From Trichobilharzia regenti (taxonomy: Eukaryota; Platyhelminthes; Trematoda; Strigeidida; Schistosomatidae), in the NCBI GenBank assembly GCA_944472135.2, contig OX235263.1, positions 10,275,517 to 10,339,516 on the forward strand: 64,000 bases of DNA, read 5' to 3'. A program made the position numbers and the translations under genes. This document shows, piece by piece, positions 31,016 through 42,600 of the stretch. The notes under the pieces are model-generated. The model made no database searches. It saw only the letters and a list, made by a program, of their open reading frames with translations, and was not told where the DNA came from. Numbering within the stretch: position 1 is the first letter of the stretch; each line of letters starts with the position of its first letter.

Positions 31016-31740
31016 TTTTTCTAAGAAGTTTGTTTCCCTGGTTTTCACTAAGCCGAATCTGTAACATTTTTGCCCTTATTATGCACCAGCAAAGAACGAC
31101 GGACACTGATCAACAGAGATCCATCTGATAGGTCTGTAATAGATGATAATAACTTCTGAAGTTATATTACAAGCGGTTGAAATCTAAAAGTCAATTGTAG
31201 AGATTAATATCCACTGATGACATTCGAGCCTGCAGACGGTTTATTAGTTCCGAAATCGGTGTTTGTGACTACTGATTAGGGTTAGGACAGATGTTACGCA
31301 TTAGGATTACACTAGAGGGTCGTCGGTTATTGAGACAGCAGAAGAAACACATGAAATTCAGACGTAACTACCGTCGAATACTCATCTTTATGTGTTCAGT
31401 ATGGAGAAGGCATTTCTAAAAGACTATTCTATCTTTTTAAATTAGTCTTTCACAGTTAAGATTTATTGGAGAAAGCAAAATCACACCTAAGATATCCAGT
31501 CATGTTATGATTACAGGTAGCTGTTCTTAACCACACTTCATAAATGCCTATTTAGTCCCTGATGGAAACAATCTTTATAGGCATGTCATCCTTGACACTA
31601 TCGAGCGATAGGTCTTCAAGGTGAATATAAAACTGGATTGAAGGAAAGATATTTGTCAATGATTAACTGCTTTCAGTGTTAGACAGGAAGTGCCCATCGA
31701 ATGCACACACGCATACAATTTCTCTTTCTTTGTGTATATA
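31016..31740. other. No recognisable feature
   Basis: No coding motif, tRNA-like box or match to the other repeats noticed. Confidence 0.3.
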
Positions 31741-32090
31741 TGTGGTGAGAGCAGGCTGCTAGCCAATTGGTAGACATTAATTTACGTCAATGTCGAGGTC
31801 ACTAATGTTGGCCGTAAGAAAATATGAACAGGGCTGATTCAACAACCAATCACATCAAACTTAATGTGGACAAATATGATTCGCAAATAGATGGCTCCAC
31901 TTTTTGATTTTACCCGAAACAACCAATCAGAAGCCTGCGTTTGTCTGCTTAACTTCCGAGAAACAACCAATCAGGAGATTGCGTTTGTCTAATTACATAA
32001 GGTGTAATTATGTACAGGAAATATATGTGAATACATGTTTATTTCCGTAATAAAACGATCTGTTGCCGGCCCTTGTCCTCTGTTGTTACA
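31741..32090 (+). mobile_element. Possible solo LTR
   Basis: The stretch ends in CTGTTGTTACA (to 32090), has a polyadenylation-like TAATAAAAC at 32049-32057 about 35 bases before that end, and contains a tandem pair built on AACAACCAATCAG (near 31918 and 31962). If it starts at TGTGGTGAG (31741), the flanks are TATA and TATG. No gag, protease or integrase is nearby. The 5' end is a guess. Confidence 0.35.
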
Positions 32091-32284
32091 TATGTACAGC
32101 AGAAGAAAATTTCCATTCAATATTCAAGGTGTGTAGGATTCAATTTCACCCTAAAGATGCCTTTAATTTATTCATTTATTCAAAAAGACAAAATGACATA
32201 AACTCATGTGTTTTTCACCTCCATCTATTAACTAATTTGTCAATAATAGTAAACAAAATAGTAAAAGGATACATACAATGAAAT

Positions 32285-32830
32285 GAATATTATTATTGTT
32301 CCCTTGGGTTCCTAGTGGAACATAGGGCTTCAACTGCGCGTCTCAACTTGCCACTTCTGTCTTCCTTTTGCTGTTCTTTTCACCTGCATCCATGTTAGTC
32401 CATACTGTTTCAACTCCTCTTCACACGATCTCCTCCATGTCACTCAACCTTGCATCGACTCTCCTCTTTTGGTGTGGTTCCACTCGAGCAATGGCGTGAC
32501 TCGCGCGCGATGTCACCCAGCGTCCTCCTCTGCGAGTGTTCATTCCATCTCAATCGACTTTCTCCTGCATATTTGTTGGGCGATTGCTCCTAGTTTTGTT
32601 TGTTCCCATAGTTTTCCATAGTCGGTCATTCTTTCCGGCCCGGCCATCTCATCTTCAGTATAGAGCCAGCGAAGACAGTTGTTGGTTGATAAAGGTCTGC
32701 AACAGGCTGTTGGAAATATTCTTTGTGACCCGCCCGCCAAGTTTCTGATCGGTATAGAAGAACTGACTGACTTGACGTTGTTTGTATTGAGAATCTGACT
32801 GAATTTTATTGTTGATGCTGGGTGAAAATG
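32285..32830 (-). mobile_element. RTE-B 3' end, minus strand
   Basis: GTTCCTAGTGGAACATAGGG near 32309 is the reverse of the RTE 3' UTR. The minus-strand frame 32740-32540 includes NCLRWLYTEDEMAG and LWEQTKLGAIAQQICRRK, the RTE C-terminal region in the RTE-B version. 5'-truncated near 32830. Confidence 0.7.
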
Positions 32831-32939
32831 GAATGAGTGGAGCTTTTAAAGTATCAGCAGTATATTGTCAAAATATTTAAAAATGCCACAGAGGTTTTTG
32901 AAATAAAACATTTTATTTTATTTTTTTACTTTTTATTTT

Positions 32940-33122
32940 TATTTTTGATTACAGCTTGATTCCACACCGTATTTTTGGTACAAGTGTGGAATTTTCAGCG
33001 TGGATATCGGTAGCCCAAAATTCGCAGGCCGACCATAGATATCAGGTGTGCGTCGGTGTGGGCTCGAACCCCGGACCATGTGTATGGTCGGCGAGAGTCC
33101 TAACCACTGTGCCACCGACGCA
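32940..33122 (-). mobile_element. SINE-2, minus strand
   Basis: Minus-strand head TGCGTCGGTGGCACAGTGGT, B-box GGGGTTCGAGCC (33072-33061), tail AGCTGTAATCAAAAATAAAA. Closely similar to the 36307 and 45073 copies. Confidence 0.85.
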
Positions 33123-33149
33123 TCCACTTACCAGTTACTAAAACTGGTG

Positions 33150-34335
33150 ACAACAAAAGTAAGCGTTTTCATAAGATAAAATAGAAGAGGAGAAGAACCA
33201 ACAAAATTGCGTATACCAGATAAATCCTGCGGATTATGACGCTGTTATATATGTGGGCGAAACAGGTAAGTGTAGAAGAAGCATCAAAGATGGGACTTCA
33301 AGTGAACATAGAGAAAACAGAGGTGATGAAGATTCCTGATGAACACCAACAGTAACAACAACAAACAATAATCAGCCGGCATAAACGGGAGGAACCTGGA
33401 AGAAAAAACCTTATTCAGCTACCTACCTATCTAGGAAGCATCGTTTCAACTACAGGCGGACGGAACTGATGAGGATATCAAAGCCAGAATCGGAAAAGCA
33501 AGGTAGGCTTTCATTTCTCTTAAGTCTGTGTGCAGGAGGTCAACAGCACTCAGCATGAAAATGGAAACGGGATCTGGATTTTCAACTCCAATGTAAATTC
33601 AGTGCTACTATACGGATCAGAGATTTGGCGAGTCATAAAGAGCATCTCAAACATACTACAGACCTTCATCAACAATTGTCTTCGCTCAATACTGAAGATC
33701 AGATGACCGGGGAGAAAAGATCAGCAACAAAGATCTCTGAGAGCGAACGATTCAGGAACCGATTGTGAAACAAATATGCAGGATGAAATGGAGATGGATT
33801 GGCTGGCCACACTCTGAGAAAACAAAGCATCAAGTGACATCACTAGACAAGTTCTCGAGTGGATCCCGAAAGGGAAGTGGCGAGTTAGTCGTTCAAGGGT
33901 GACATGCAGGAGGCCATGTGAAGAGGCGATGAACGCATGTGGGCAGACTTGGAGCCAGGTGAAAACTTTAGCAGAGAACCGAACGCAATGGAGACGTTTG
34001 GCTGAAGCCCTATATTCCTTTGTTATTAGAAGAAATAATAATACAAGTGAATGCAAAAGTGAAGAAATATAAGCAATGTCTAAAGATGGTTCCAAAGACC
34101 TTTGTAGATTTGAAGAAGCTAGAAAACAGATCGGAGAATGCACTGCACTCAACAGAAACCGGAGACAGGATCGACTTTGATGGGAGAAATGTTCTACATG
34201 GAGGCTTTTGGTTTGTATAAAGAAAGACTGACTACAGAAACGTCACATATATGTGTGAATTCCAATAGTTTGAACAGGCGTGAAGTTATGATGTTAACTG
34301 ATGTATGGCAAGTCTTGATTAATAAATAAAAATTG
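33150..34335 (+). mobile_element. PLE endonuclease half split by an RTE-A insertion
   Basis: Left part 33195-33268: NCVYQINPADYDAVIYVGET, the start of a GIY-YIG domain. Right part from about 34046: MVPKTFVDLKKLENRSENAL, TETGDRIDFDG, then ERLTTETSHICVNSNSLNRR, the rest of the nuclease in another frame. The pieces belong together and are separated by 33269-34045. A five-base AAGTG occurs on both sides of the insert, a weak target-duplication candidate. Confidence 0.75.
33269..34045 (+). mobile_element. RTE-A 3' end inserted in a PLE
   Basis: Begins with AGAAGAAGCATCAAAGATGG (the KTEVMKI region follows) and ends GCTGAAGCCCTATATTCC plus an AATAATAATACA tail. It has several frameshifts and a TGA near 33703, and is 5'-truncated just after motif C. 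Confidence 0.8.
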
Positions 34336-34840
34336 AAACGTATCACTAATCAGTCATACTTAATCTAAATTACCGACTGTCATGTGTACACTCACACCAC
34401 TGTATATCGTATATATTCATAAGTATATTTTCCACATACAGTTATCCGCGGCCATGAACTTTAGTCTAACATAATCACTAAAATTCTGATGTAAAAGTTT
34501 ACAGCGTTTATAGTGTTTAACAAAATGTAGACTTGTAATTGTAGGTCTATAATCAAATTATGATTACAGTTCATGCAGGTTTTAAGAAAATTATATTTTC
34601 ATGATTGGACAAAGGTTTTAAAGACAGTAAGTGTCCTTTTTGCATGCACACCTTTGCTGTCTTAATTTAGATTAATTTCTTTGAAGAAGATAGGACCGTT
34701 TTTCCGATTTACTTATTTCAATTTGTCTGAGATTTTACAAATATAATAATCACGTATGTCTACTTCCCAATTAGCACCCAATTATTTTGGAATTATTCTG
34801 GTAAATCCTGATCAAAGTTCTTACGGGAGCAATAAAAAGC
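34336..34840. other. AT-rich stretch, probably PLE non-coding tail
   Basis: It follows the PLE endonuclease stop directly. No motif readable; the open frame at 34756 looks accidental. Confidence 0.3.
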
Positions 34841-34844
34841 ACTG

Positions 34845-35405
34845 TTATGATTATTATTTTCTTGTGTTCCGAGTAGAACGGCATACCTCCATTTCATCAG
34901 GTTCACTGCAGTCGTCTTCACCTAGCCTCACGATTGACCATAAGCTTTCATCTGCCCCACACAAGTTCTCATCCACGTCACTCTCGGAAGTCTGACTTGT
35001 CACTTTCCATCTGGCTTTCACTCGACAAACTGCCGTACGATGTCAATTAATGTTTGTTTGATCTATCTCCGATTTCTTTGACATTTTTTCTGGGTTATGG
35101 ATACTTGATTAGTTTGTTCCTGGAGTTTCTGGTTACAAATTCACTCTAGCCGACTACCTTCTCTTCAGTGTCGAGCAAAAGCAGGTGTGGAGCATGTTAC
35201 GAACACTTTTTATTAACGCGTATGCTAAGGATCTCAATCATGTAGAGGAACTGATTTGACATTATCGGTGAAAATTTGAACCGTGTTCTTTATTTTGATT
35301 GCAGCGTACTCCCAAACTGATTTCAATGTGATGAAGGCCTGCCTTGCTTTCGCCATACTACTGGCTTTAACATCCTGTTATGTGCTGCCTTTATTTGAGG
35401 CGGTT
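34845..35405 (-). mobile_element. Old RTE-B fragment, minus strand
   Basis: TTCCGAGTAGAACGGCATACCTCC near 34868 resembles the RTE-B 3' UTR in reverse, and GATTGACCATAAGCTTTCA matches 38325-38345. Strongly decayed; no frame longer than a few dozen codons. Confidence 0.5.
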
Positions 35406-35955
35406 CCCCTATAGACAACTTATCGACCTCTACAAGTAAGGACTGGCTTCAGAGCATATTCCTAAATGGCTCCAGAAACGAATAGAATCCCAAGAACCCA
35501 ATAGTAGTGAGAACAGGAGACCCAGCTCCTCTATTGCGAAACATATTATAGAGACAGGACATGAAATTGGCGTTTACAATTCTTCTAAACCTATCTATAA
35601 AATGTATTTTTAAGGCGTAACCACCCTTATGCGTTCAAAGTGAAAATTTGTCATCACACTAAACCTGCCTTACTTGGTAAAATTTGTTTTGATGCTAGCC
35701 AGGGCAGATGTACTATTACCTCTGTTATTTGGTTTGTTGGTCTTCATTGTTATTTTGACCTTCAATGTGTCCCTTTATCTTGACCTGACTTGTCTATTTT
35801 CTCACCTCCTAACTCTTTATTAATTTCACATGTATATATTCCTATGACAAGTCCGTGTGTGATCAGATTGTTCGAAATGTGTTGCACGCAAATACATTAC
35901 AGCACGATTTAGACAAATTACGTCTTCTCATTACTTTATCTTATTTAATTCTGTT
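35405..35955 (+). mobile_element. PLE endonuclease C-terminal piece and tail
   Basis: Plus-strand reading gives HIPKWLQKRIESQEPN and SSIAKHIIETGHEIGVYN, the helix after the GIY-YIG core, ending at TAA near 35613. The tail (GGGCAGATGTACTATTACC, GATCAGATTGTTCGAAATG) matches 5225-5250 and 7482-7502. Confidence 0.65.
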
Positions 35956-36306
35956 AGCAGACATGTGTATACATTATTCTCTCAAAGAGTAGGTATAATA
36001 ATCCAAAAATTACTCTGGGAATGACGTCAAATTGATGTTATCGCAACGCATATAGACATTAATTGCTTGTACATGAGATAGATTAGCATTCCTATACACT
36101 GACTGGTTAATCTGTTCAATTTTTATACAACAGTATAGGAAATGTACATTAAAGAACAGAAAAAACAATTAAACCTAATTTACTTTTCAAATGAAAGATA
36201 ATTATGCATACTAACATTTAATAATATTTAGACAAACTATAATAACGATGATAATGATAACAACAACAGTCAAATAGTCAATACTGAGATACAGTTAGCT
36301 ACCTTA

Positions 36307-36490
36307 TGCGTCGGTGGCACGGTGGTTAGGACTCTCGCCGACCATGCACATGGTCCGGGGTTCGAGCCCACGCCGGCGCACACCTGATATCTATTATCGG
36401 CCTGCAAAATTTGGGCTACCGATATCCATGCTGAAAATTCCATACTTGTACCAAAAGTACAGTGTGGAATCAAGCTGTAAATCAAAAAAA
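36307..36490 (+). mobile_element. SINE-2, plus strand
   Basis: The head 36308-36380 is 73 bases, tRNA length. The acceptor ends GCGTCGG (36308-36314) and CCGGCGC (36373-36379) pair in all seven positions (one wobble). A-box TGGCACGGTGG at 36315-36325, B-box GGGTTCGAGCCC at 36359-36370. The tail ends with an A8 run. It lies at the end of a lineage C PLE. Confidence 0.85.
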
Positions 36491-37440
36491 ATTCTTACTT
36501 TGATAGGTCATACAGTGTGTTATACAGCAATATTAACTGATGACCAACTTTCAAGCACAAACCATTACCACTGCTAATCATATCAAGTCACTCACTCACA
36601 CAACTTTTTGTTTCATTTATATACATGTGTGGAATTGACTAGATATTGGAATAAAAATCAGTATAGGATAATGTACATTCAGAAATAATAATGTGAGTAT
36701 TATTGATCAATCAGATGGGAAATAAGACGAGTGTTTTTATAGTCATAATAAGTAACTTGTTAGAATGTTGTGGTGTGCTTGAAATGAAATAGAATTTTGA
36801 GATCATGTATTATCCTCCTCTGATGTGACTAACTGACTGGTGGTAATAACATCTTCTATATTTCTGGTATTTGCATTGAGTCATTTCTGTTGCATGTGTT
36901 GTGTTGGGTGTAGACTCAATGAACCAGGCAGGATTCAGTAATCAATCTCTCCCTATCTCCACCTACCTATATTCCTTTTTAGAATTTTAACCCTCTCCCA
37001 CCAGCCTATTGTGTGGTTGTGTGTTAGCGCATGGATTGCAATCGCTGAGCTTTTTTCTAATTTACTTATCCTCTCGGGGTCAACCATTCTTACCTTAGCT
37101 AAATTCTTATGCTCTGATAATCTGACTATCCCTGACCTACTAGTTTGACCTATGTAGTTGACCTCACAGTCATTGCACGGTATTTTGTAAATTATATTAT
37201 TTTGTCTGATTGGGTCAACTACGTCCTTTAACCTACAGAGCTTGTTCCTGAGTGAGTTTGTAGGTTTAAATGCCACCCTAATTCCTGCTTTATTAAGAAT
37301 TCTACGTAGGGAGTGTCTCAGATGTCCCCTCCTTATATGGTATAACTGTAGATGACTTGTATTCTCTCTTATTTATGTTATTATTGCTAGTTTCACAATT
37401 ATTTTTATTTTGTTTTTGGCCTTTAATGATCTTCCTAATG
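36491..37440 (-). mobile_element. PLE lineage C, endonuclease half, minus strand
   Basis: The frame 37276-36953 (minus) reads TNSLRNKLCRLKD, NNIIYKIPCNDCEVNYIGQT, RLSEHKN and ALTHNHTIGWWERVKIL: a full GIY-YIG core including the EH pair lost at 19440. It closely resembles 19290-19602. The terminal part 36495-36600 matches 18840-18960. No RT upstream. Confidence 0.8.
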
Positions 37441-37729
37441 AATTTTAAAGGATAGTTGGTTATTCAACACCAATGTCTGTTCTATTTGTTTTATTTCGTC
37501 ATTTAGGTCTTTTTTGTGGTGCTTATTGCTACTGCTCGGTTTGTTAAACACTTAACTAAGCCTGCCTTCACAGACAGATAACGGGTGAGATGAATTTAAG
37601 TCTAAATATCTATTAGAATGAGTTGGTTTTTGTACACACTAGTGTGCAGTTTACCTTCTTCTTTTTGTTTTATTTTACCGTCTAATATCAAAGGTCAGCT
37701 ACACAACACTCAGGTTTGGGGTTGACGCT

Positions 37730-38085
37730 ATAACTATTCAGTCGTTGGGTCAGCATTTAGTGGCCGATGAAATCTAACCAGTAGGGTATAACAGGTCGGG
37801 TGTGAGGACAAATAATCATCAGAGATGACACTGGCTAGTGATCGCGCTATTTTGTGAATTGGCAGAAATTGGAATTCATGGGCTGGCCATTGGATAGAGT
37901 GTCAGTGGTCCAATGATCTACGAGCTCGCCTTGTAACCGGAAATTCCTTGGTTCGAATCCAGGCGATAGTGGTTGCGTAATGATAAGCAGTCCCAGGTTT
38001 TCCGATAGTTCTCTAACGGACGTCAGCTAATGATGAAATCCTGTAACCAGTCAATCAAATGCTTACAAACCACTGGTTGAATTCT
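37730..38085 (+). repeat. Hammerhead/tRNA monomer, plus strand, ribozyme lost
   Basis: GGAATTCATGGGCTGGCC, tRNA-like CCTTGTAACCGGAAATTCC with B-box GGTTCGAATCC (37950-37961), then directly GTTCTCTAACGGACGTCAGC and the end CTTACAAACCA. The ribozyme segment between them is reduced to scraps. Confidence 0.65.
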
Positions 38086-38224
38086 ATCTTCTATCAATCA
38101 GAGGGAATAATACCACCACTAGGTGAAGTTATCTGTGAGTGTCTTACCCTACACCACACTTGCTGAACCCTAATGGTCACAACTTCTAAGAAATTTTGAT
38201 AGTTTGAGTTTTGAACATATATTT

Positions 38225-38455
38225 ATCAACAGTAGTAATAATAATAATAACTACTATCTCCACTGGTTCTGAATGGAACATAGGGCTTCTCCTTTATAGT
38301 CCTCTCTGACTGACTTCACAACTGGCCATAAGCTTTCACCTACTCCTCACACCATTCCGACCAGGTCACTGTAGGACTTAAGCCCAACGTGTTATTTCCT
38401 ACTCAGGTTCCATTCGAGCGATGGACTGGCGCACGATGTCACACTACGGTAGATC
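38225..38455 (-). mobile_element. RTE-B, minus strand, left piece of a split copy
   Basis: GGTTCTGAATGGAACATAGG (near 38264) is the reversed RTE 3' UTR; it continues to CGCACGATGTCACACTA at 38430-38446. The family sequence resumes, after a loss of roughly 80 bp, at 39816 on the other side of a PLE. Confidence 0.65.
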
Positions 38456-39815
38456 TCAAACAAGAAGCCACTTCATATACGACTACAATTCAAGGACGAT
38501 ACACCAAGTGAGATAATTAGGAAAAAAATTAAGAAAATCACTTCAAAGAACTTTTAATGCCGTCAAACTACACGTATTATTCTCTACACGACCAATTCTG
38601 CTACCTCGACTGAAAGATGAAGTACCTAAACTAGCCACTTCAAATTGTATCCACCAATTCAACTGAGCCTTTGGTGGAGCGAGTTATATTGGCCGTTGCT
38701 TTAGGTACTTGATTTCGTGCTCGAGAACATATCCCACTATGACTAAGTAAAGATGTAGTCGAAACCATTAACAGTTCGATATTTTACCATCTGGTCCAAA
38801 ACGGTCACAAATTCAACGTGGAAGAATCCTTCTCTATAAAACACCGGGTGCCTAATAAATTGCCAAAATCATCGAAGCACCACATGCTCAAAACAGCAGA
38901 GGCTATTGCAATTCGCCTCCAACAACCAGTGCTCTGTGTTCGAAAGAAGCGCGTCCAGACAGCCATTACTACTGTCCTGGCTGGCCTTCAGTAGAGACTA
39001 TGCATTCATGAATTTGTAATATTAACTTTCCTAATTTTCCCGACATTCAGCTGATTTTATGTTGATGCTTTTGAGCTCTAATCTATCAATATTATTGATT
39101 TGATGTTATTTAAACAGCAACAATCATTTTGTTCATAACACAAATGCATTCATTCAATATATTATTATTATTATTGTATCCTTTAGTTCCTAGAGGAACA
39201 TAGGGCTTCAGCTGCGCACCTCCATTGACTTCGGTTTTCTGACAACTTTTTCACCCTGCTCCAGGTCTGCCCACATGCTTTCATCTCCTCTTCACATGAC
39301 CTCCTCCAAGTCACCCTTGGACGACCAACTCGCCGCCTCCCTTTCGGGTTCCACTCGAGTGATGGCTTGTCTAGTGATGTCACTTGATGGTTTCCTCAGC
39401 GTATGGCCAATCCATCTCCATTTCTTTCTGCCTATTTGTTTCACAATCGGTTCCTGATTGGTTCGCTCCCAGAGATCCCTGTTGCTGATCTTTTCTGGCC
39501 ATCTGATCTTGAGTATTGAGCGGAGACAGTTGTTAATGAAGGTTTGAAGTTTGTTTGAGATGCTCTTTATGACCCGCCAAGTCTCTGATCCGTATAGTAG
39601 CACTGACTTTACATTGGAGTTGAAAATCCGGATCTTATTTTTGATGCTGAGTGCTGTTGACCTCCACACAGATTTGAGAGTAATGAAAGCTTGTCTTGCT
39701 TTTCCGATTCTGGCTTTGATGTATATATAACTGTAGAGCCTGATGATGAAATTATCAAAAAAAGTACTTTTTGTTCAGTATCCATCTCAAATTTATTCGT
39801 CTTAGTTGCTAGATC
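38456..39815 (+). mobile_element. PLE endonuclease half, inserted in RTE-B and itself split by RTE-A
   Basis: Coding relic at 38590-38990: LPRLKDEVPKLATSNCIHQF, GGASYIGRCF and the C-terminal HMLKTAEAIAIRLQQPVLCV. The non-coding end 39120-39164 (CATTCATTCAATATA) continues at 39720-39815 (TGTATATATAACTGTAGAGC). In the sister element at 1470-1560 these are contiguous, so the RTE-A piece between them is a later insert. Confidence 0.75.
39165..39719 (-). mobile_element. RTE-A 3' end, minus strand, nested in a PLE
   Basis: Minus-strand frame 39669-39292 reads WRSTALSIKNKIRIFNSN through LLYGSETWRVIKSIS and WRWIGHTLRKP, nearly the same as the copy at 1-792. The C-terminal end continues in a second frame (39383-39183), so there is one frameshift. 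Tail (ATA)n at 39165-39180. Confidence 0.85.
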
Positions 39816-40660
39816 TGGTTGATTGTCATATTTGATTGACTCGTTCCCAGAGTCTCTTTGTCCTAATTGTTTCTGGCTATCCATCTGATCTTCAGTATAC
39901 AGCCAGTGAAGGCAGCTGTTAATAGAATTCTGTAGCGGACTCTTGGAAATGCATTTCACGAATCGCTGGTCATGTTTCTAACCCAGATAGAAACAATGAC
40001 TGAAGATTTGTGTTGAAAAGGTGAATCTTGTTCTTTGTGCTGCAGAGTGCAGCAGATTTCCGTAATGCCTTCAGGTTAATAGATGTGTATCTTGTCCCTG
40101 TGATTCTGGTTTTGAAATCCTCATCTACCCCACATTTAGTTAAAATGATACTGTTCAGATACGTCTGAGAAGTAACTTCGTTCAGATTTCTCTGGTCAAT
40201 AATGACTGGTGCTCGTTGCATTCCGTTGGTTATTCTTCATCACCTCCGTTTTTGCTATGTTCACCTGGAGTTTTGCCTTCACCGCCTCTTCCGTTAACTT
40301 ATTCGTTTTTTTTGCTTAGGAGCCTTCGTGTTTAAACGGCATTAAGCATAAATCACCAGCGCAATCCAGTTCCTGTAGAGTTTCTCCTATCGGCCCAACG
40401 TATTTCTGTCTTCTCCCCCACTCCCACATGCACGACGTGCCGCATAATCAAGTCCACTACAACCAAGAGTATCACTAGTGAAAATAGGAAGCCTTGTCTC
40501 ACTCTTATATTCACTTCGAACGCCTCTCTGAGTTTTTTCCTTGGGGATCACCACCTGACATGCGATGCTCTCATTTGTCTGTTGAATGAGATCAATAAAG
40601 ATTTGAGACACTGCACGCCATAGTGTTGACGTAGTTTCCAAACTAATTATTGGTCAACTT
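39816..40660 (-). mobile_element. RTE-B, minus strand, right piece of a split copy
   Basis: Minus-strand frames 40641-40387 (QIFIDLIQQTNESIACQVV, the pre-motif-B region, then SGLDYAARRA) and 40221-39970 (SQTYLNSIILTKCGVDED, LKALRKSAALCSTKNKI) give the RTE-B RT and C-terminal region. Several frame breaks. Confidence 0.75.
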
Positions 40661-41300
40661 AATCGAGGGTCTTTCAAATTCAATAAAGTTGAAATAGCGA
40701 TTTAACTACCATTCTATGCTTTTATCGATACGTAGAGTTCGGAACTAAGAAATTGTAATCTACGGACAGTTCTGTTTACACTTTCTATCGTTACCTTTGA
40801 ATACTCTCTTTCGCCAAACTAAGACTAGTGAAATTACCTCATGGGCACAGTAAAATTGCGGCTTTAATGACACCAGGATTTGAAGTCGTAATGTCCAGAT
40901 TGGTAAACCAGCTGTTAAACTAGTATGATTTAAAATTTCCCTAGGTGACTTTAGAGACTGGAATAATAGCTGCTCATTTGAAGTATTTGTGATAAATGCT
41001 TGCAGTTGGCGATTACTCTGTAGAACGGAACTTACACTGGTTGGTCAGTAGGCAGTAGATGACGTCGTGTGTTTAATCCTTGGTGTTATTGCTAAGTGAA
41101 TTCTATCAGTGAAGTTTGACATGTCATCAACAAACAAGGTGACTAACTATGATAGTGAACGTTAAATTGATGTTGGATGGTTGAAGACAATCGTCAGCAA
41201 CGTCTGAATGTGTGTTCGCTTCATATTGTTACTTGAAAGCAATCACTGTCTAAAACAGACACATTTTTCTGATTTTCTAGTGTGAAATATTCGCATATAA
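40661..41300. other. Unassigned; possible SINE-4-like relic near 40990-41230
   Basis: Weak resemblance of GGTTGGTCAGTAGGCAGTAG and GATGGTTGAAGACAATCGTC to the SINE-4 tail, otherwise nothing recognised. Confidence 0.25.
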
Positions 41301-41384
41301 TGAATTAAAAGTAAATCTGAACGTAGAATATTCTTTTCACTAGTTTCTCCTGCGGAGATTCTATCGCAACGCTTAACCAGGCCA

Positions 41385-42580
41385 ATCAAGAAAACTTTCT
41401 ACTCTGCACGTCTGTGTCTATCCTTCACTAGCCGTCCAATGTTCACCCAGCAACTCAAAGATGTCTTACCTAACCTTAGCTCTTCTTCATGCATATACCA
41501 TTTCAACTGTTCCTGTGGTTCAAGTTATTTAGGGCGTATGATTAGGCAGGTTCGTCTACGGGTTCGAGAACATTTACCAGCTTGGTTGAGCAGGGGGGAA
41601 ATTAAGTGCATAAAAAGCTCGATCCTGTCACACGTGGTCAAAACTGGATATCGCATCGATGTCAACACAGCTTTCAGGGTTGCATACCGAATCCCAAATT
41701 CGTTATCACGTACAGTTCGCTTACGTCTCCTACACATAGCTGGAGCTGTTGCAATAAGATAGACTATACCGGGACTTTGTATCCAAAAGGAAAACGTGCA
41801 GACGCTGTTCCTATCGTGGCCAAACTTGGATTGATGATTCTTCTTCTCACCAAGAATGCTCCTTCCCGTTAACCGTCTTGGTTTTTTTCCTTTGCTTATT
41901 ATTACGAATACTATTATTATTCGTCATAAGTTATGCCGTTCATTCAAAAATTCTCTCAATACTACCGAATTTTCCATTTATACTATCTAGACTTATTATC
42001 AGTGATATTATCTCTTTTCTCAATGTATGCCTCCACTTATTTCATTGCATACATTCGTTATTTCATTATGAACTTCTCATTGCAGTCTTACTATCTCCTG
42101 TTTAACACAGACCACTTTGTACTAGCCACTCACCCGACACCTTTTACAACCTTGGACTGACTTGTCAATTTTCCTACCCCATACTCTACAAATCAATTAT
42201 GATTAATCACTGCCATTGCCTTCCATTTTACAATATTTTGTAATTGATTTCAGCCTAGCACGTTTGTTACACTAATACGACTATTTATTTTGACACCCCA
42301 TACTTACTATTCTTTCATTCTACGTTAAAAATATGTCCGCCGCATAACTGACTCGTATTATTGTAACGACAACAAATATTATATTTATTATAATATTCAT
42401 AAATATTAATAATACTTTGAGAAAGCTATAAGCACTAAGTAGCGAAACGTCAGTAAAAACAATCTCTTTTTGTTTTTCATTCATTGGGAAATACAAAAAC
42501 CTCTATTATAATGAATATCATATACCCAATGCTCAAATTTATTTAAACCATTAAAAGTGAACTTGGTTTGGACATATATA
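41385..42580 (+). mobile_element. PLE endonuclease half with terminal repeat, plus strand
   Basis: The frame 41439-41762 reads QLKDVLPNLSSSSCIYHFNC, CGSSYLGRMIRQVRLRVREH and ILSHVVKTGYRIDV, a GIY-YIG nuclease with the conserved Arg and EH. 41880-42300 is T-rich non-coding. The end 42410-42580 (GAGAAAGCTATAAGCACTAA, then CCTCTATTATAATGAATATC) is the terminal repeat also found at the edges of 26645-28782. It includes a hammerhead-like GCTATaag/AGTAGC, GAAACGTC. Confidence 0.75.
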
Positions 42581-42600
42581 AATATTATATTTTATAATTG

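Noticed and set aside
33721..34152. 143-codon minus-strand open frame
   Set aside because: Antisense of the RTE-A 3' end and the PLE piece; no motif of its own.
41878..42160. Hydrophobic open frames as a membrane protein
   Set aside because: Two overlapping frames in T-rich DNA translate as Phe/Leu/Ile-rich by composition alone, within a PLE tail.
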